A stretch of 64,000 bases of DNA, from assembly GCF_900142415.1 (NCBI RefSeq), contig NZ_FRAU01000003.1:273492-337491 (forward strand), given 5' to 3'. The position numbers and the translations under genes are program-made. The notes under the pieces were generated by a model. The model was not told where the DNA came from and made no database searches. It saw only the letters and a program-made list of their open reading frames with translations. This document shows, piece after piece, positions 8,648 to 17,519 of this stretch. Each line of letters starts with the position of its first letter. The stretch's first letter is position 1. Source of the stretch: Rhodothermus profundi (GTDB lineage: Bacteria; Bacteroidota; Rhodothermia; Rhodothermales; Rhodothermaceae).

Positions 8648-9985
8648 TCAGCGCAGCGGCAGCGTGATGCGAAACGTCGACCCCTGGCCTGGCCGGGACT
8701 GCACCAGCGCAATCGTCCCTCCATGGTAGTCTTCTACGATACGTTTAGCCAGGCTGAGTCCAAGACCCCAGCCTCGTTTTTTGGTGCTGTAGCCTGGTCG
8801 GAAAATATTTCTCCACTGGCGTCGGTCGATACCGCGGCCCGTGTCCTGCACGTCGATCTGCACAGCGTCTCCCTGCACGCGGGCACGCACTTCAATGCGA
8901 CCGTCCGTTCCTTCCATCGCATCCAGCGCATTCTTGAGTAAATTCTCAATCACCCACTCAAACAGCTCGGCATTAAGCGGTACCCGAATGTCTTCCGGAA
9001 CCTGTACCACCAGCGTTACCTGTTTGCCCAGACGCGGCATGCGACGCCGTATGTAGTCGGCAGTGTTCTGGATAACAGGAGCCAGCGGTTGCTCTTTGAG
9101 CCGCGGCAGCGACCCGATTTCTGAAAAGCGTTGCGCGACCCGCTTCAGGCGTGCAATGTCTTTTACAATTTCGTCAAGTGCTTCCTGCTGCTGCGCCGGT
9201 GCAAGGCTGTGGGTGCGGAGCAGCTCGACCCAGCCCATCAGGCTGGAAAGCGGGGTGCCGAGCTGATGCGCCGCTTCCTTGGCCATGCCTACCCAGAGAC
9301 TGCGCTGCTCACTGCGCCGCACGTACGAAAAGCCGAGGTATCCGACCAAGATGAAAAGCCCCATCACAAAAAGCTGCACGTATGGAAATATCCGAAGTTG
9401 GCGAATCAGGCGCGACTCTCCGTAGTGCACGTACTGCACCAGCTCGGTATCCTGGAAACGAAGTCGAATAGGAATGGGCCGGTGGACGCGATCCATTTCG
9501 GCTACCAGAGCGCGCAGGCGTGCCATAGCCCGCGCTGAGTCGGCAGGCGACAACCCCTCCAACGAATCTGGCACCGGCACATTGCGCCAGAACAGGGGGT
9601 GCAGCCCCGTTGCATCGGTGATAATAGCAGGAATATCAAAAGCCCCTTCCAGGACAATCTCACTGGCGAGCGTCACGTCAAACGTAGGGGGCATGGTGCG
9701 CGCCCAGGCCAGCGCGGCCCGATACCGGGTGAGCTGTTGATTGTCTATCGCCGTTAACCGATCAAGCTGTTGCTCCAGTTGCTGGAATACGTCCAGGTAA
9801 GGATTAACGTGCGTGCTCGCAGCCAACTGCTCCTGTGCGGCTGCCCAGAGACGCACTAAAAATTCTTCCCGTTCTCGCAGCCGGTTGGCCAACCAGTTTG
9901 TATAGGCAACGGAAGCGACCGCGATTGCCACCGCAGCAATCACCAGACCGAGTTTTAAGTTGACCGAAAGGCGATAGGCCTTCAT
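8648..9985 (-). CDS. Sensor histidine kinase
   Basis: Membrane two-component kinase. Transmembrane helices at ~11-28 and ~200-221 flank a ~170-residue periplasmic sensor domain. The cytoplasmic part has the H-box with phospho-acceptor His240 (KEAAHQLGTPLSSLM), the N-box (NLLKNALDAMEG), G1 (DTGRGI) and G2 (GWGLGLSLAKRIVE), so the catalytic parts are complete. No HAMP domain is evident between TM2 and the H-box. The EAAHQLGTPLS form of the H-box is common in NtrY-like Bacteroidota kinases. No response regulator is adjacent; the lone receiver gene at 19564 is a possible but unproven partner. Confidence 0.93.
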   Translation of the reverse strand: MKAYRLSVNLKLGLVIAAVAIAVASVAYTNWLANRLREREEFLVRLWAAAQEQLAASTHVNPYLDVFQQLEQQLDRLTAIDNQQLTRYRAALAWARTMPPTFDVTLASEIVLEGAFDIPAIITDATGLHPLFWRNVPVPDSLEGLSPADSARAMARLRALVAEMDRVHRPIPIRLRFQDTELVQYVHYGESRLIRQLRIFPYVQLFVMGLFILVGYLGFSYVRRSEQRSLWVGMAKEAAHQLGTPLSSLMGWVELLRTHSLAPAQQQEALDEIVKDIARLKRVAQRFSEIGSLPRLKEQPLAPVIQNTADYIRRRMPRLGKQVTLVVQVPEDIRVPLNAELFEWVIENLLKNALDAMEGTDGRIEVRARVQGDAVQIDVQDTGRGIDRRQWRNIFRPGYSTKKRGWGLGLSLAKRIVEDYHGGTIALVQSRPGQGSTFRITLPLR

Positions 9986-10091
9986 AGCATTCCGGATTGC
10001 TTATGCCAAAACGCACCAGGCGCCTGTTTCCAACCGGACAACGATAATCCAGGGTCCAGTTATGCAGGATAACCGATTGTTTCGGTGGTTC

Positions 10092-11231
10092 CTACTCAAA
10101 AAGATCGGGCTGGAGGCGGCGTTGTTTGATCAGGTCGATCAGTCGTCGATTGGCCCGGGGAAAGGCATAGTGATCCAGCTCTTCCAGCGGGACCCAGCGC
10201 AGCGGAAGCCCGGCTCGCGAACGCGGCTCTCCTTCTTGCAGGGTGCACTGGAACGCATGCAGCGTCACGCGAAAGTGCGTGTAAGCGTGGCGTACCCTGG
10301 CCAGGCAGGGTCCCACAGCTACCCGCACGCCCAACTCCTCGTACAGCTCACGCGCACAGGCTGCTTCCAGCGACTCACCGGGCTCTCGTTTACCACCCGG
10401 AAATTCCCACAACCCTCCCAGCATCCCTTCTTCCGGGCGACGTTGAATTAGCACGGCACCTGCCTCATTGATCAGAATTCCCAGCGCTACTTCATAGTGC
10501 GGCACAGGGGCTCGGGGCGCCTGAACGGGAAAAGCCGTTGGATTGCCTAAAGCCCGGGCCTGGCATACGCTGCGCAGGGGGCAGTCGCTGCAACGGGGTT
10601 GTACCGGCGTGCATACGGTAGCCCCCAGCTCCATCATGGCCTGGTTGAACGCTCCAGGCGCCTCAGAAGGAATTAATGCATCGGCCAATTCTTGCAGGGC
10701 TCGCCGCGTCGCAGAAGCGCGAATGTCGTCGTCAATAGCCAACGCACGGGTTAGCACGCGCATCACATTGCCATCAAGCACCGCACGCGCCACCCCGAAA
10801 GCAATCGAGGCAATTGCCGCCGCGGTATACGGTCCAATACCTGGCAATTGCCGCAGCGCTTCGTAGGTCTTCGGCAACTGGCCGCTATGGTGGGCAACAA
10901 TCTGGCGGGCTGCCCGGTGCAAGTTGCGTGCGCGTGCATAGTAGCCCAGTCCCTCCCAGCACCGTAGCACGTCGTCCAACGAAGCAGACGCCAGCGCTTC
11001 TACAGTCGGGAAGGCCTCCAGAAAACGCTCATAATAGGGACGAGCCTGGTCCACCCGAGTCTGCTGCAGCATGATTTCCGCTACCCATATCCGGTAGGGA
11101 TCCTGCGTGCGTCGCCAGGGCAGATCCCGTGCATGCTGGCGATACCAATCGGGTAGCCTGTGAAACGTCTTTCGAATAGCAGGCGTCAGACGATCCAGAT
11201 AAGACGTTTTGGAGGAAGCACGGCGGCTCAT
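10092..11231 (-). CDS. mutY: Adenine DNA glycosylase MutY with intact Nudix box
   Basis: Removes adenine opposite 8-oxoguanine. With the start at 11231 the protein has 379 residues. The catalytic Glu52 is in AEIMLQQT, the helix-hairpin-helix is LPGIGPYTA, and Asp153 is in VLDGNVMRV. The Fe-S motif is Cys207-x6-Cys214-x2-Cys217-x5-Cys223. The C-terminal domain, which recognises 8-oxoG, keeps a full Nudix signature G-x5-E-x7-RE-U-x-EE-x-G-U at 280-302; most MutY proteins have lost it. The frame stays open to 11375, but that would overlap deep into the divergent Omp85 gene. The two start codons share the CATG at 11229-11232. Confidence 0.94.
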   Translation of the reverse strand: MSRRASSKTSYLDRLTPAIRKTFHRLPDWYRQHARDLPWRRTQDPYRIWVAEIMLQQTRVDQARPYYERFLEAFPTVEALASASLDDVLRCWEGLGYYARARNLHRAARQIVAHHSGQLPKTYEALRQLPGIGPYTAAAIASIAFGVARAVLDGNVMRVLTRALAIDDDIRASATRRALQELADALIPSEAPGAFNQAMMELGATVCTPVQPRCSDCPLRSVCQARALGNPTAFPVQAPRAPVPHYEVALGILINEAGAVLIQRRPEEGMLGGLWEFPGGKREPGESLEAACARELYEELGVRVAVGPCLARVRHAYTHFRVTLHAFQCTLQEGEPRSRAGLPLRWVPLEELDHYAFPRANRRLIDLIKQRRLQPDLFE

Positions 11232-12813
11232 GCACAATTCCCGACAGCTTGTTGGCATAACATGCCTTCTGTACGTCTGCTTGCTGGTCGGGTTCGGTCC
11301 GAACCGCCTGCTTTTTGCGCAACCGATCTCTGCCGACACGCTCCGCCTCTCAGCAAATTTTCGTCTGGGTACCATTCACATCCTCGAAAGCGCCCCGCTA
11401 CCCGCCGACGTCGTACGAGCCGCCCTACCCTTTCGTCCTGGTGACCCGCTGACCACTGAACGGCTTCAGGCCGGACTGGCTACCATTGCCCGCCTTTATG
11501 CCCGGGCTGGCTATCCCCTGGCGCGCGTTATCATTCGACAGCTCGACCTGGATCCTGCGCATCCGGACCGTTTGCTGCTTACCTTAACGGTAGAGCCCGG
11601 TCCTCGGCTCTATCTGGACCGCATCCTGCTCCAGGGCACCCGGCGAACACAACCTGCATTTGTAGCCCGACTGCTGCACCTGCGTCCTGGCCAGTGGTTG
11701 CGCCCGTTCGACCCGGAACGGATGGCGGAGCGTCTGGCAGCCAGTGGCTTGTTTCGTCGCGTCGATCCCCCGCTGTTATACCTGACCGGCGACACCACCG
11801 CCGCTCTGGTCTTCTCACTCGAAGAAGCGCCCCCTGGCTCGTTTAACCTGCTGCTGGGCTATCAACCCGCCGGCAACGGACGCGGCGGCCTGGTCGGCAG
11901 TGGCCATCTGTGGCTGCGCCACCTCTTCGGAGCCGGACGCGAACTGGAACTACAATTAGAACGGCTACCCGGACGCATCAGTCGCTTCCGATTGGAAGCT
12001 GCTGACCCGTTTCTTCTAAGCACAGCGTTCTTGATTCGATTCAGCTTTATAGGACGCCAGCAGGACTCCACCTACAACCGCCAGGATGTGCGCCTGACGC
12101 TGGGATACCAGTTCCCGTCTGGCCTGCAGATAACCAGCTCCTGGCGACAAGAAATTACACGCCCTGGCCCCGCAGGACTTCGGCTGGCAGGAAGCCAACA
12201 ACGCATTGCCCGGGGAAACGCTACACTTCTGGGCTTTGGCCTGCGCTGGCAACAACTGGACCACCCGGTCGCGCCACGCCGAGGCCTGATGCTAACGATT
12301 CAGGCTGAACGTGGCCGCAAAACCCGAAGCACTCGCCAGCTTGCCGGCCTCGACACAATCCGCGTCCAGACGCGCACGCGGCAGGACCGTCTGGAAGCTA
12401 CGCTCCGTTTTTACCACCCGCTGACCGGCCGGCTGGTTCTGGTAGGTGGAGGCGAGCTGGCTTTGCTACGCGCCAGTCAGTACGACGCTGCAGATCTCTA
12501 CCGGTTAGGTGGTGCGCGTTCCCTGCGCGGCTATAATGAAGAACAGTTTGTGGGCGTGCGCACCGCTCGGGTACTGGCCGAAGTGCGCTACCTGCTCACA
12601 TTACCGACGTTTATCTTTGCGTTCCTGGATGTGGGCTACGTGGCCACGGCACCCCGACCCGATAGGCCCATCCGCACTACCTGGCATCCAGGGTATGGAC
12701 TGGGAGTCCAGGTGGAAACCGGCGCAGGCTTACTGAACCTGAGTTATGCCCTGAACCCGAATGAACCGATGCTGGACGGACGGCTGCACCTACAACTAAT
12801 GCTGGCGCTGTGA
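11230..12813 (+). CDS. Omp85/BamA-superfamily outer-membrane protein
   Basis: Predicted 16-strand barrel of the BamA/TamA superfamily that inserts or exports proteins at the outer membrane. A signal peptide (CLLYVCLLVG, cleavage near LLFAQ) is followed by POTRA-like repeats, including FRLGTIHILESAPLP with PFRPGDPLTTERL, then LYLDRILLQGTRRTQ. The barrel holds the family loop motif (LGGARSLRGYNEEQF) and ends in alternating hydrophobic strands. At 527 residues with about two POTRA domains it is shorter than BamA, so a TamA-like or other specialised member is more likely. The start at 11230 overlaps the divergent mutY start. rsmE follows after 4 bases. Confidence 0.88.
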   Translation: MHNSRQLVGITCLLYVCLLVGFGPNRLLFAQPISADTLRLSANFRLGTIHILESAPLPADVVRAALPFRPGDPLTTERLQAGLATIARLYARAGYPLARVIIRQLDLDPAHPDRLLLTLTVEPGPRLYLDRILLQGTRRTQPAFVARLLHLRPGQWLRPFDPERMAERLAASGLFRRVDPPLLYLTGDTTAALVFSLEEAPPGSFNLLLGYQPAGNGRGGLVGSGHLWLRHLFGAGRELELQLERLPGRISRFRLEAADPFLLSTAFLIRFSFIGRQQDSTYNRQDVRLTLGYQFPSGLQITSSWRQEITRPGPAGLRLAGSQQRIARGNATLLGFGLRWQQLDHPVAPRRGLMLTIQAERGRKTRSTRQLAGLDTIRVQTRTRQDRLEATLRFYHPLTGRLVLVGGGELALLRASQYDAADLYRLGGARSLRGYNEEQFVGVRTARVLAEVRYLLTLPTFIFAFLDVGYVATAPRPDRPIRTTWHPGYGLGVQVETGAGLLNLSYALNPNEPMLDGRLHLQLMLAL

Positions 12814-12817
12814 GGCA

Positions 12818-13534
12818 ATGACCACGACGTTTTACGCTCCCCCGGACGCTTTCCAGAATGGCTGGGTCCGGCTTCCCGAGGAAGAAGCCCACCATGCACT
12901 GCGCGTGCTGCGCCATCGCACGGGCGATGAAGTAATTGTCGTGGATGGCGTAGGCGGATGGCACCGCTTGCGCCTGGAGCAAGTAGACCGACGTACTGTG
13001 CAGGGACGTATCCTAGAAACGCGCTATGAGGTGGGCGAACCCTCCTACCGTCTGACCATCGGGCTGGCCCTGCTCAAACAGACGGCTCGTTTTGAAACGT
13101 TTCTGGAAAAGGCTGTCGAACTGGGCGTACATGCCATTGTACCCTTGATCACCGCTCGAACAGAGCGCACGCACTTTCGCCTGGATCGAGCACGACGGCT
13201 GCTCATTGCCGCCATGAAACAATGTGGCCGTAGCCGTCTACCCGCGCTACATGCTCCCCGGTCGTTTACGGATATATTAAACGCCTCTGAACCCCTCCGC
13301 CTGCTCTGTCATGAGCAGCCAGGCCGTCCACGCCAACGGTTGCATGCGTTGCTGCAGCCTGCCATTGAGGAGGCCCTCGTATTGATAGGTCCGGAAGGCG
13401 GGTTTACGGAACAGGAAGTGCAGCAAGCCGAAGCGGCCGGCTTTCAACTGGTTTCCCTGGGCGCGCGCCGACTGCGCGCCGAAACAGCCGCCCTGGTAGC
13501 GGCCAGTGCTTTCCTTCTATGCCAGGAAATGTAA
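12818..13534 (+). CDS. rsmE: 16S rRNA m3U1498 methyltransferase
   Basis: SPOUT-class enzyme that N3-methylates U1498 of 16S rRNA with SAM. The N-terminal PUA-like part has EEAHHALRVLRHRTGDEV. The knotted C-terminal SAM site has KAVELGV, MKQCGRS, LIGPEGGFTEQEV and LGARRLRAETA, all diagnostic. At 238 residues it is full length. It sits 4 bases after the Omp85 gene and is probably co-transcribed with it; the YbjQ-type gene follows. Confidence 0.96.
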   Translation: MTTTFYAPPDAFQNGWVRLPEEEAHHALRVLRHRTGDEVIVVDGVGGWHRLRLEQVDRRTVQGRILETRYEVGEPSYRLTIGLALLKQTARFETFLEKAVELGVHAIVPLITARTERTHFRLDRARRLLIAAMKQCGRSRLPALHAPRSFTDILNASEPLRLLCHEQPGRPRQRLHALLQPAIEEALVLIGPEGGFTEQEVQQAEAAGFQLVSLGARRLRAETAALVAASAFLLCQEM

Positions 13535-13568
13535 CGTTACAACCCGATAACCCAGACCGCATCAGGCT

Positions 13569-13895
13569 ATGCTGAAAAGTACAACGCCCTCTATTGAAGG
13601 CCGACGGATTACCGCATACCACGGCATCGTAACCGGTGAAGCCATACTGGGGGCCAATATCTTTCGGGACCTGTTTGCAGGCATTCGCGACATCATTGGG
13701 GGCCGCTCAGCCGCTTACGAAAAAGAACTGCGCAAAGCGCGCGATCTGGCCTTTGCTGAGATGGAAGAAAAAGCCCGCCAGCTTGGCGCCAATGCCATTG
13801 TAGGCATCGACATTGACTATGAAACCATCGCGGCTGGAGGAAGCGGCAACATGCTCATGGTCAGCGTAAGCGGTACGGCTGTCACCGTTGCATAA
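13569..13895 (+). CDS. YbjQ/UPF0145 family protein
   Basis: Small single-domain cytoplasmic protein of 108 residues. The [16 protein letters not shown] start, the charged middle helix, and [14 protein letters not shown] with VSGTAVTV at the end are the UPF0145 (YbjQ, DUF74) pattern. Members form pentameric rings and are sometimes called heavy-metal-binding; their function is unproven. It lies 34 bases after rsmE and is probably the last gene of that transcript. Confidence 0.9.
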   Translation: MLKSTTPSIEGRRITAYHGIVTGEAILGANIFRDLFAGIRDIIGGRSAAYEKELRKARDLAFAEMEEKARQLGANAIVGIDIDYETIAAGGSGNMLMVSVSGTAVTVA

Positions 13896-14304
13896 ACGCC
13901 GGGTTCTCAGCCAGAAGCCCCAGAAATGCCCTGCGAGCAAAGCAGGGGCTGGGTGTCCGCTGGAAATCTATCTCTACAAACCTGCATAGCAGACTCGGCC
14001 CTTTACGGCTTTCCCCTTGCATAGGGAGCAGTTCCCAGGGATGGAAGGGGTGCCTTAGAATCTACGTGTTGCCAGAGCCGCTCTGGTAAGCAAAATACCC
14101 CCCTCTTCCCCCTTTCCTCGGAGAAGAGAGGGGCTCTCCGAAGCGGGTGCGTCTGCCAAGATAGCTCCAGGCTGTCTCCTGATGCAATCGCTCAAGGCCA
14201 GAGGCAGCCAAGACCGTCCATTGCCTTACCAGAAGGGGTTACCTGTTACGCTCATGCTGCTTCTGCAAACGCCTCCGTCCCCTGTCAGGCCTCCGTCTTT
14301 CGAG
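13896..14304. other. Intergenic stretch, about 410 bases, no gene seen
   Basis: No reading frame here resembles a known family. It lies between the 3' ends of two convergent genes (YbjQ-type and the PLP enzyme), so it should hold their terminators. Small hairpins are visible, for example CCCTGC/GCAGGG at 13929-13947 and CCAGAG/CTCTGG at 14072-14086, but none has a clear following T-run, so I do not call a terminator. Confidence 0.6.
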
Positions 14305-15591
14305 CTAGACTGTCTCCAGGGCCTGCTCCAGGTCCAAGATGAGATCAGCCGGGTGCTCAATACCCACAGAAAGCCGAATCAGGTTATCCCGAATGCCAAT
14401 GCGCCGCTGTTCTTCAGGGGGCACGTCAGAGTGCGTCATGGTGGCAGGATGCTCGGCCAGCGACTCCGTGCCGCCCAGACTCACGGCTAGCTTGATGAGC
14501 TTCAGACTGTTCAGAAAGCGGAACGCCTCGGCCTCTCCCCCCTGCACCTCAAATGAAATCATTGCGCCTGGACTTTTGCACTGGCGTCGAAAGATTTCGT
14601 ACTGCGGATCTTCTTCTTTGAGGTGCCCAAGGTAATAGACGCGCTCAACTTTGGGATGCTCAGCCAGAAAGTCAGCCACGCGCCGGGCGTTACGCGCCTG
14701 TTTTTCCATGCGGATTTTAAGCGTTTCCAGGCTGCGCATGAGCAGCCATCCCGTCCAGGGTCCTGCCATAGAGCCCGTGAAGGTACGCGTAGCCTTGATG
14801 GCTTTCATCAGATCACGGGAGCCCAAGGCGGCTCCGGCAATAACATCGCTGTGACCGCCAATGTATTTGGTCGCTGAATACAGCACGATATCTGCGCCGT
14901 GCTTGAGTGGATGCTGCCAGAGAGGCCCCAGGAACGTGTTGTCTACCATGACCAGAACGGGACGCTCTGGGCGGCTATGATCCCGGGCAATGCGGGCGCA
15001 CGCCTCCAGGTCCACCAGTCGGTTGGTCGGATTAGCCGGCGTTTCAACATACAGCACGCGCAATCGCTCGCCGATACCTGTACGCTTGATCAGAGCGCGC
15101 ACTTCGTCTTCCGGGGTACCCGCCAGAAAGCCTACCGCCTGAACGCCCCACTCGGGCAGAATATGTTTTAGCAGGTAGTCGGTGCCGCCGTAGAGTGGTT
15201 CGCTGTGCAGCACAACATCGCCAGGCCGGAGGAACGTGAGCAGCGATACAAAGATGGCCGCCATGCCACTTTCAAAGACGGCAGCATCTTCGGCATCGTC
15301 CCAGAGCGTAAGCCGATCTTCGAGGATCTCCAGGTCGGGGTTATTCAAACGGCTGTAGATGAGTCCAAGCTGCTCGGCGCGTTCCGGCTCACGCAGGCCA
15401 TAGGCCAACTCAAAAAAACGCTTGCCCTCCTCAGCCGACTGAAAGACAAACGTCGAAGTTTGAAAGATCGGGCACTTGAGCGCCCCTTCCGACCACTCAG
15501 GTCGGTAGCCGTAGCTCATCATCAGGCTTTCCGGATGCAAGCGATGGCCGTTGATTTCGGCGGGCCATTTGGGCTTGGGTTTGCGCGGCAT
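14305..15591 (-). CDS. Cys/Met-metabolism PLP enzyme (cystathionine gamma-synthase family)
   Basis: Pyridoxal-phosphate transsulfuration-family enzyme of 428 residues that acts on sulfur amino acids (cystathionine synthase or lyase, methionine gamma-lyase, or O-acyl-homoserine sulfhydrylase). Family motifs: YSRLNNP, FESGMAAI, the loop EPLYGGTDYLL, VETPANPTN, the cofactor-binding VMVDNTFLGP, and Schiff-base Lys242 in YSATKYIGGHSDV. The ~30-residue N-terminal extension and an insert near 65-75 set it apart from standard MetB/MetC. The sequence alone does not fix the reaction. No SAM riboswitch is seen in the ~100-base leader. Confidence 0.88.
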   Translation of the reverse strand: MPRKPKPKWPAEINGHRLHPESLMMSYGYRPEWSEGALKCPIFQTSTFVFQSAEEGKRFFELAYGLREPERAEQLGLIYSRLNNPDLEILEDRLTLWDDAEDAAVFESGMAAIFVSLLTFLRPGDVVLHSEPLYGGTDYLLKHILPEWGVQAVGFLAGTPEDEVRALIKRTGIGERLRVLYVETPANPTNRLVDLEACARIARDHSRPERPVLVMVDNTFLGPLWQHPLKHGADIVLYSATKYIGGHSDVIAGAALGSRDLMKAIKATRTFTGSMAGPWTGWLLMRSLETLKIRMEKQARNARRVADFLAEHPKVERVYYLGHLKEEDPQYEIFRRQCKSPGAMISFEVQGGEAEAFRFLNSLKLIKLAVSLGGTESLAEHPATMTHSDVPPEEQRRIGIRDNLIRLSVGIEHPADLILDLEQALETV

Positions 15592-15694
15592 AACCTTCAG
15601 CGTAGTTGATTACCGGGGATTTCCTTCAAATTCGAAAACGCTTCCAGTAAGTGCAAAGCCTTCAGGAGCTTTTGCCTGCTTCTTTACGGAAGCC

Positions 15695-16600
15695 TTACTG
15701 CACCAACTGGTTGTATTCAGACAGATGCGATGGGTCCAGCTCGCTCAAAATCGTAAAGGCTTCCTGGGCGAAACGCGATCCTTCAAAAATGGCTGCCAGT
15801 TCCTGATACTTGGCTGTAAAGAATAGATCCATGACATACGGACGCGATACTTCCTGATAAAGCGCCTCCATCGAACGCAGCACTTCGAGCACCGCCGTAC
15901 GGGCTGCTTCGGGATCCTGCACAAACCGATCGAGCCCTTCAAAGTGATACTTGAAATAAGCTTGCCGAACCGACCGGTAGCGCGGGTCCAGCAACTGCGT
16001 AATCAGCGCAACGCGGCTACGGTCATCACCAATCTGGTTCCACCCACTGGCACCGGCCGCTTGCGCCAGCTCTGCAATGCGGCGAGCCTGCTCGAAAAAC
16101 GGTGTACCGCCCAGTTCGCTGAAGGTATCGTAGTCGTAGCCTAAGATAATGAACGCGTAAAAATCAAGCACCGACGTTAGCGGATGAAACTGCTCCAGAT
16201 TAAAAATCAGCGGCGTCCCCTGCGGATAGTCGAATTCCCAGTTTGGATCGCTGAGCTGCAGCACCGTTGTGTACTGCGTTGTGCCATAAATGGGACGCCG
16301 TGTTGCCAGTATCAGCCGGGCCCGGAAACGCGTCAGCGTGATGGCTTCTTCGAAAAAGATCTGCACGGTACAGTCGATGCGCTCAATGTCCTCAAACACG
16401 TCGTCTGTCCAGCGGCGTTCGTTCAGGTAACGACGAATCTGATCCGCCAGCTCACTGAGATAGTCATACTGGGAACCCTGAAGCTGCTGGTAGTTAACCG
16501 AGACGTTACAGTTCAACTCCTGGGCCTGGAGCGGAATCGTTGTTACCAATAGCAGGCCCAGCACCCATCCGGTAACGCTATGTTGGCGGATTGATGCCAT
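15695..16600 (-). CDS. PorD-like (DUF4835) type IX secretion-associated protein
   Basis: Exported protein of 301 residues. The start at 16600 gives a clear signal peptide ending near PLQAQ, then the family-typical ELNCNVSVNYQQLQGS; the frame is open further upstream but without a signal. DYLSELADQIRRYLNERRW, FHPLTSVLDFYAFIILGYDYDTF and YEVSRPYVMDLFFTAK-like segments match DUF4835, the family named PorD for its link to T9SS. Its exact job is unclear. It is divergent, by 94 bases, from the PorV-like gene at 16695, and several T9SS cargo genes lie elsewhere in the window. Confidence 0.85.
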   Translation of the reverse strand: MASIRQHSVTGWVLGLLLVTTIPLQAQELNCNVSVNYQQLQGSQYDYLSELADQIRRYLNERRWTDDVFEDIERIDCTVQIFFEEAITLTRFRARLILATRRPIYGTTQYTTVLQLSDPNWEFDYPQGTPLIFNLEQFHPLTSVLDFYAFIILGYDYDTFSELGGTPFFEQARRIAELAQAAGASGWNQIGDDRSRVALITQLLDPRYRSVRQAYFKYHFEGLDRFVQDPEAARTAVLEVLRSMEALYQEVSRPYVMDLFFTAKYQELAAIFEGSRFAQEAFTILSELDPSHLSEYNQLVQ

Positions 16601-16694
16601 ACCGGCCGTTGGTACGGCGGCTCGTAGCACGTGTTTCCCATGATCAGCGGATTGACTTCCGAGTTGCATCCTTAAACCGATCTGTTTGGCAACC

Positions 16695-17513
16695 ATGTCT
16701 AAGGTCGTCAGGCTACTGAGCACGCTGCTCTCCCTCGCTCTGATCAACGTTGCCCAGAGCCAATCGCTGGAAGGTGGTGCGCGGGCCATTGCACTTTCCG
16801 GGGCCACCACAGCCCTGGCAGCCGACGTCTGGGCGCACGCCAATCCGGCTGCATGGGCTGGTTTTCGACAAGCGGCGCTGTCGTTGATGGCCAGCCAGGC
16901 TTATGGCCTTGAAGCATTGCGGTTGGGTGCTGCCACCTATGTCCAGCCGATTGCTCGCCTGACGTTAGCGCTGGGCGCCCGCACTTTCGGGTTCGAGGCC
17001 TACCGCGCCACGCACTTCTGGCTTGGAATAGCCCATATCGTATATCCAGCCACCCGGCGCCCACTCCAGCTGGGCCTGAGCGTGCGTTACCAGCGCATTG
17101 CTATTGAGCGCTACGGAGCAGCCGGTACCCTTGGCCTCTGGGCAGGCTTGCGGGCAGGCGTTTTTCCCTGGCTTTCCGTAGGGATGGCCGCAACCAACCT
17201 GAACGCCCCACGCCTGGCAGGCCGTGAGCGGCTCCCTCGCACCCTGCGTCTGGGTCTGGCGTACCACCCTCCGGCTCCTTTTCAACTGTTGCTGGACGTA
17301 TCTAAAGACGCACGCTATGCACCTGATCTGCGGGTGGGACTGGAGGTGCAGGCCCTGCCCTTCCTGACGCTTCGGGCCGGAACCGGCACGTTGCCCGGCC
17401 GCTTCACAGCCGGCTTTGGTCTGTCGGCTGGACTCCTGCAAACCGATGTCGCCGTCGAATACCACACGATTCTAGGCTGGTCGCCCGCCCTTTCCATAAC
17501 GCTTATCCCCTGA
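16695..17513 (+). CDS. PorV/PorQ-like outer-membrane beta-barrel
   Basis: Signal peptide (LLSTLLSLALINVAQSQ), then the FadL/PorV-type N-terminus GGARAIALSGATTALAADVWAHANPAAWA, followed by amphipathic beta-strands to the C-terminus. In T9SS, PorV shuttles cargo and PorQ belongs to the attachment machinery; which role applies here cannot be told, and 272 residues is short for PorV. I chose ATG at 16695 over TTG at 16686. The gene overlaps nothing and is 6 bases ahead of the helix-hairpin-helix barrel gene, so the two are probably an operon. Confidence 0.8.
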   Translation: MSKVVRLLSTLLSLALINVAQSQSLEGGARAIALSGATTALAADVWAHANPAAWAGFRQAALSLMASQAYGLEALRLGAATYVQPIARLTLALGARTFGFEAYRATHFWLGIAHIVYPATRRPLQLGLSVRYQRIAIERYGAAGTLGLWAGLRAGVFPWLSVGMAATNLNAPRLAGRERLPRTLRLGLAYHPPAPFQLLLDVSKDARYAPDLRVGLEVQALPFLTLRAGTGTLPGRFTAGFGLSAGLLQTDVAVEYHTILGWSPALSITLIP

Positions 17514-17519
17514 GGTATC

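Noticed and set aside
13929..14086. Hairpins as terminators between the YbjQ-type and PLP-enzyme genes
   Set aside because: Stems are only 6 bp and none is followed by a T-run on either strand.
15592..15694. SAM riboswitch in front of the transsulfuration enzyme
   Set aside because: The leader is about 100 bases and shows no SAM-I-like helices or conserved core.
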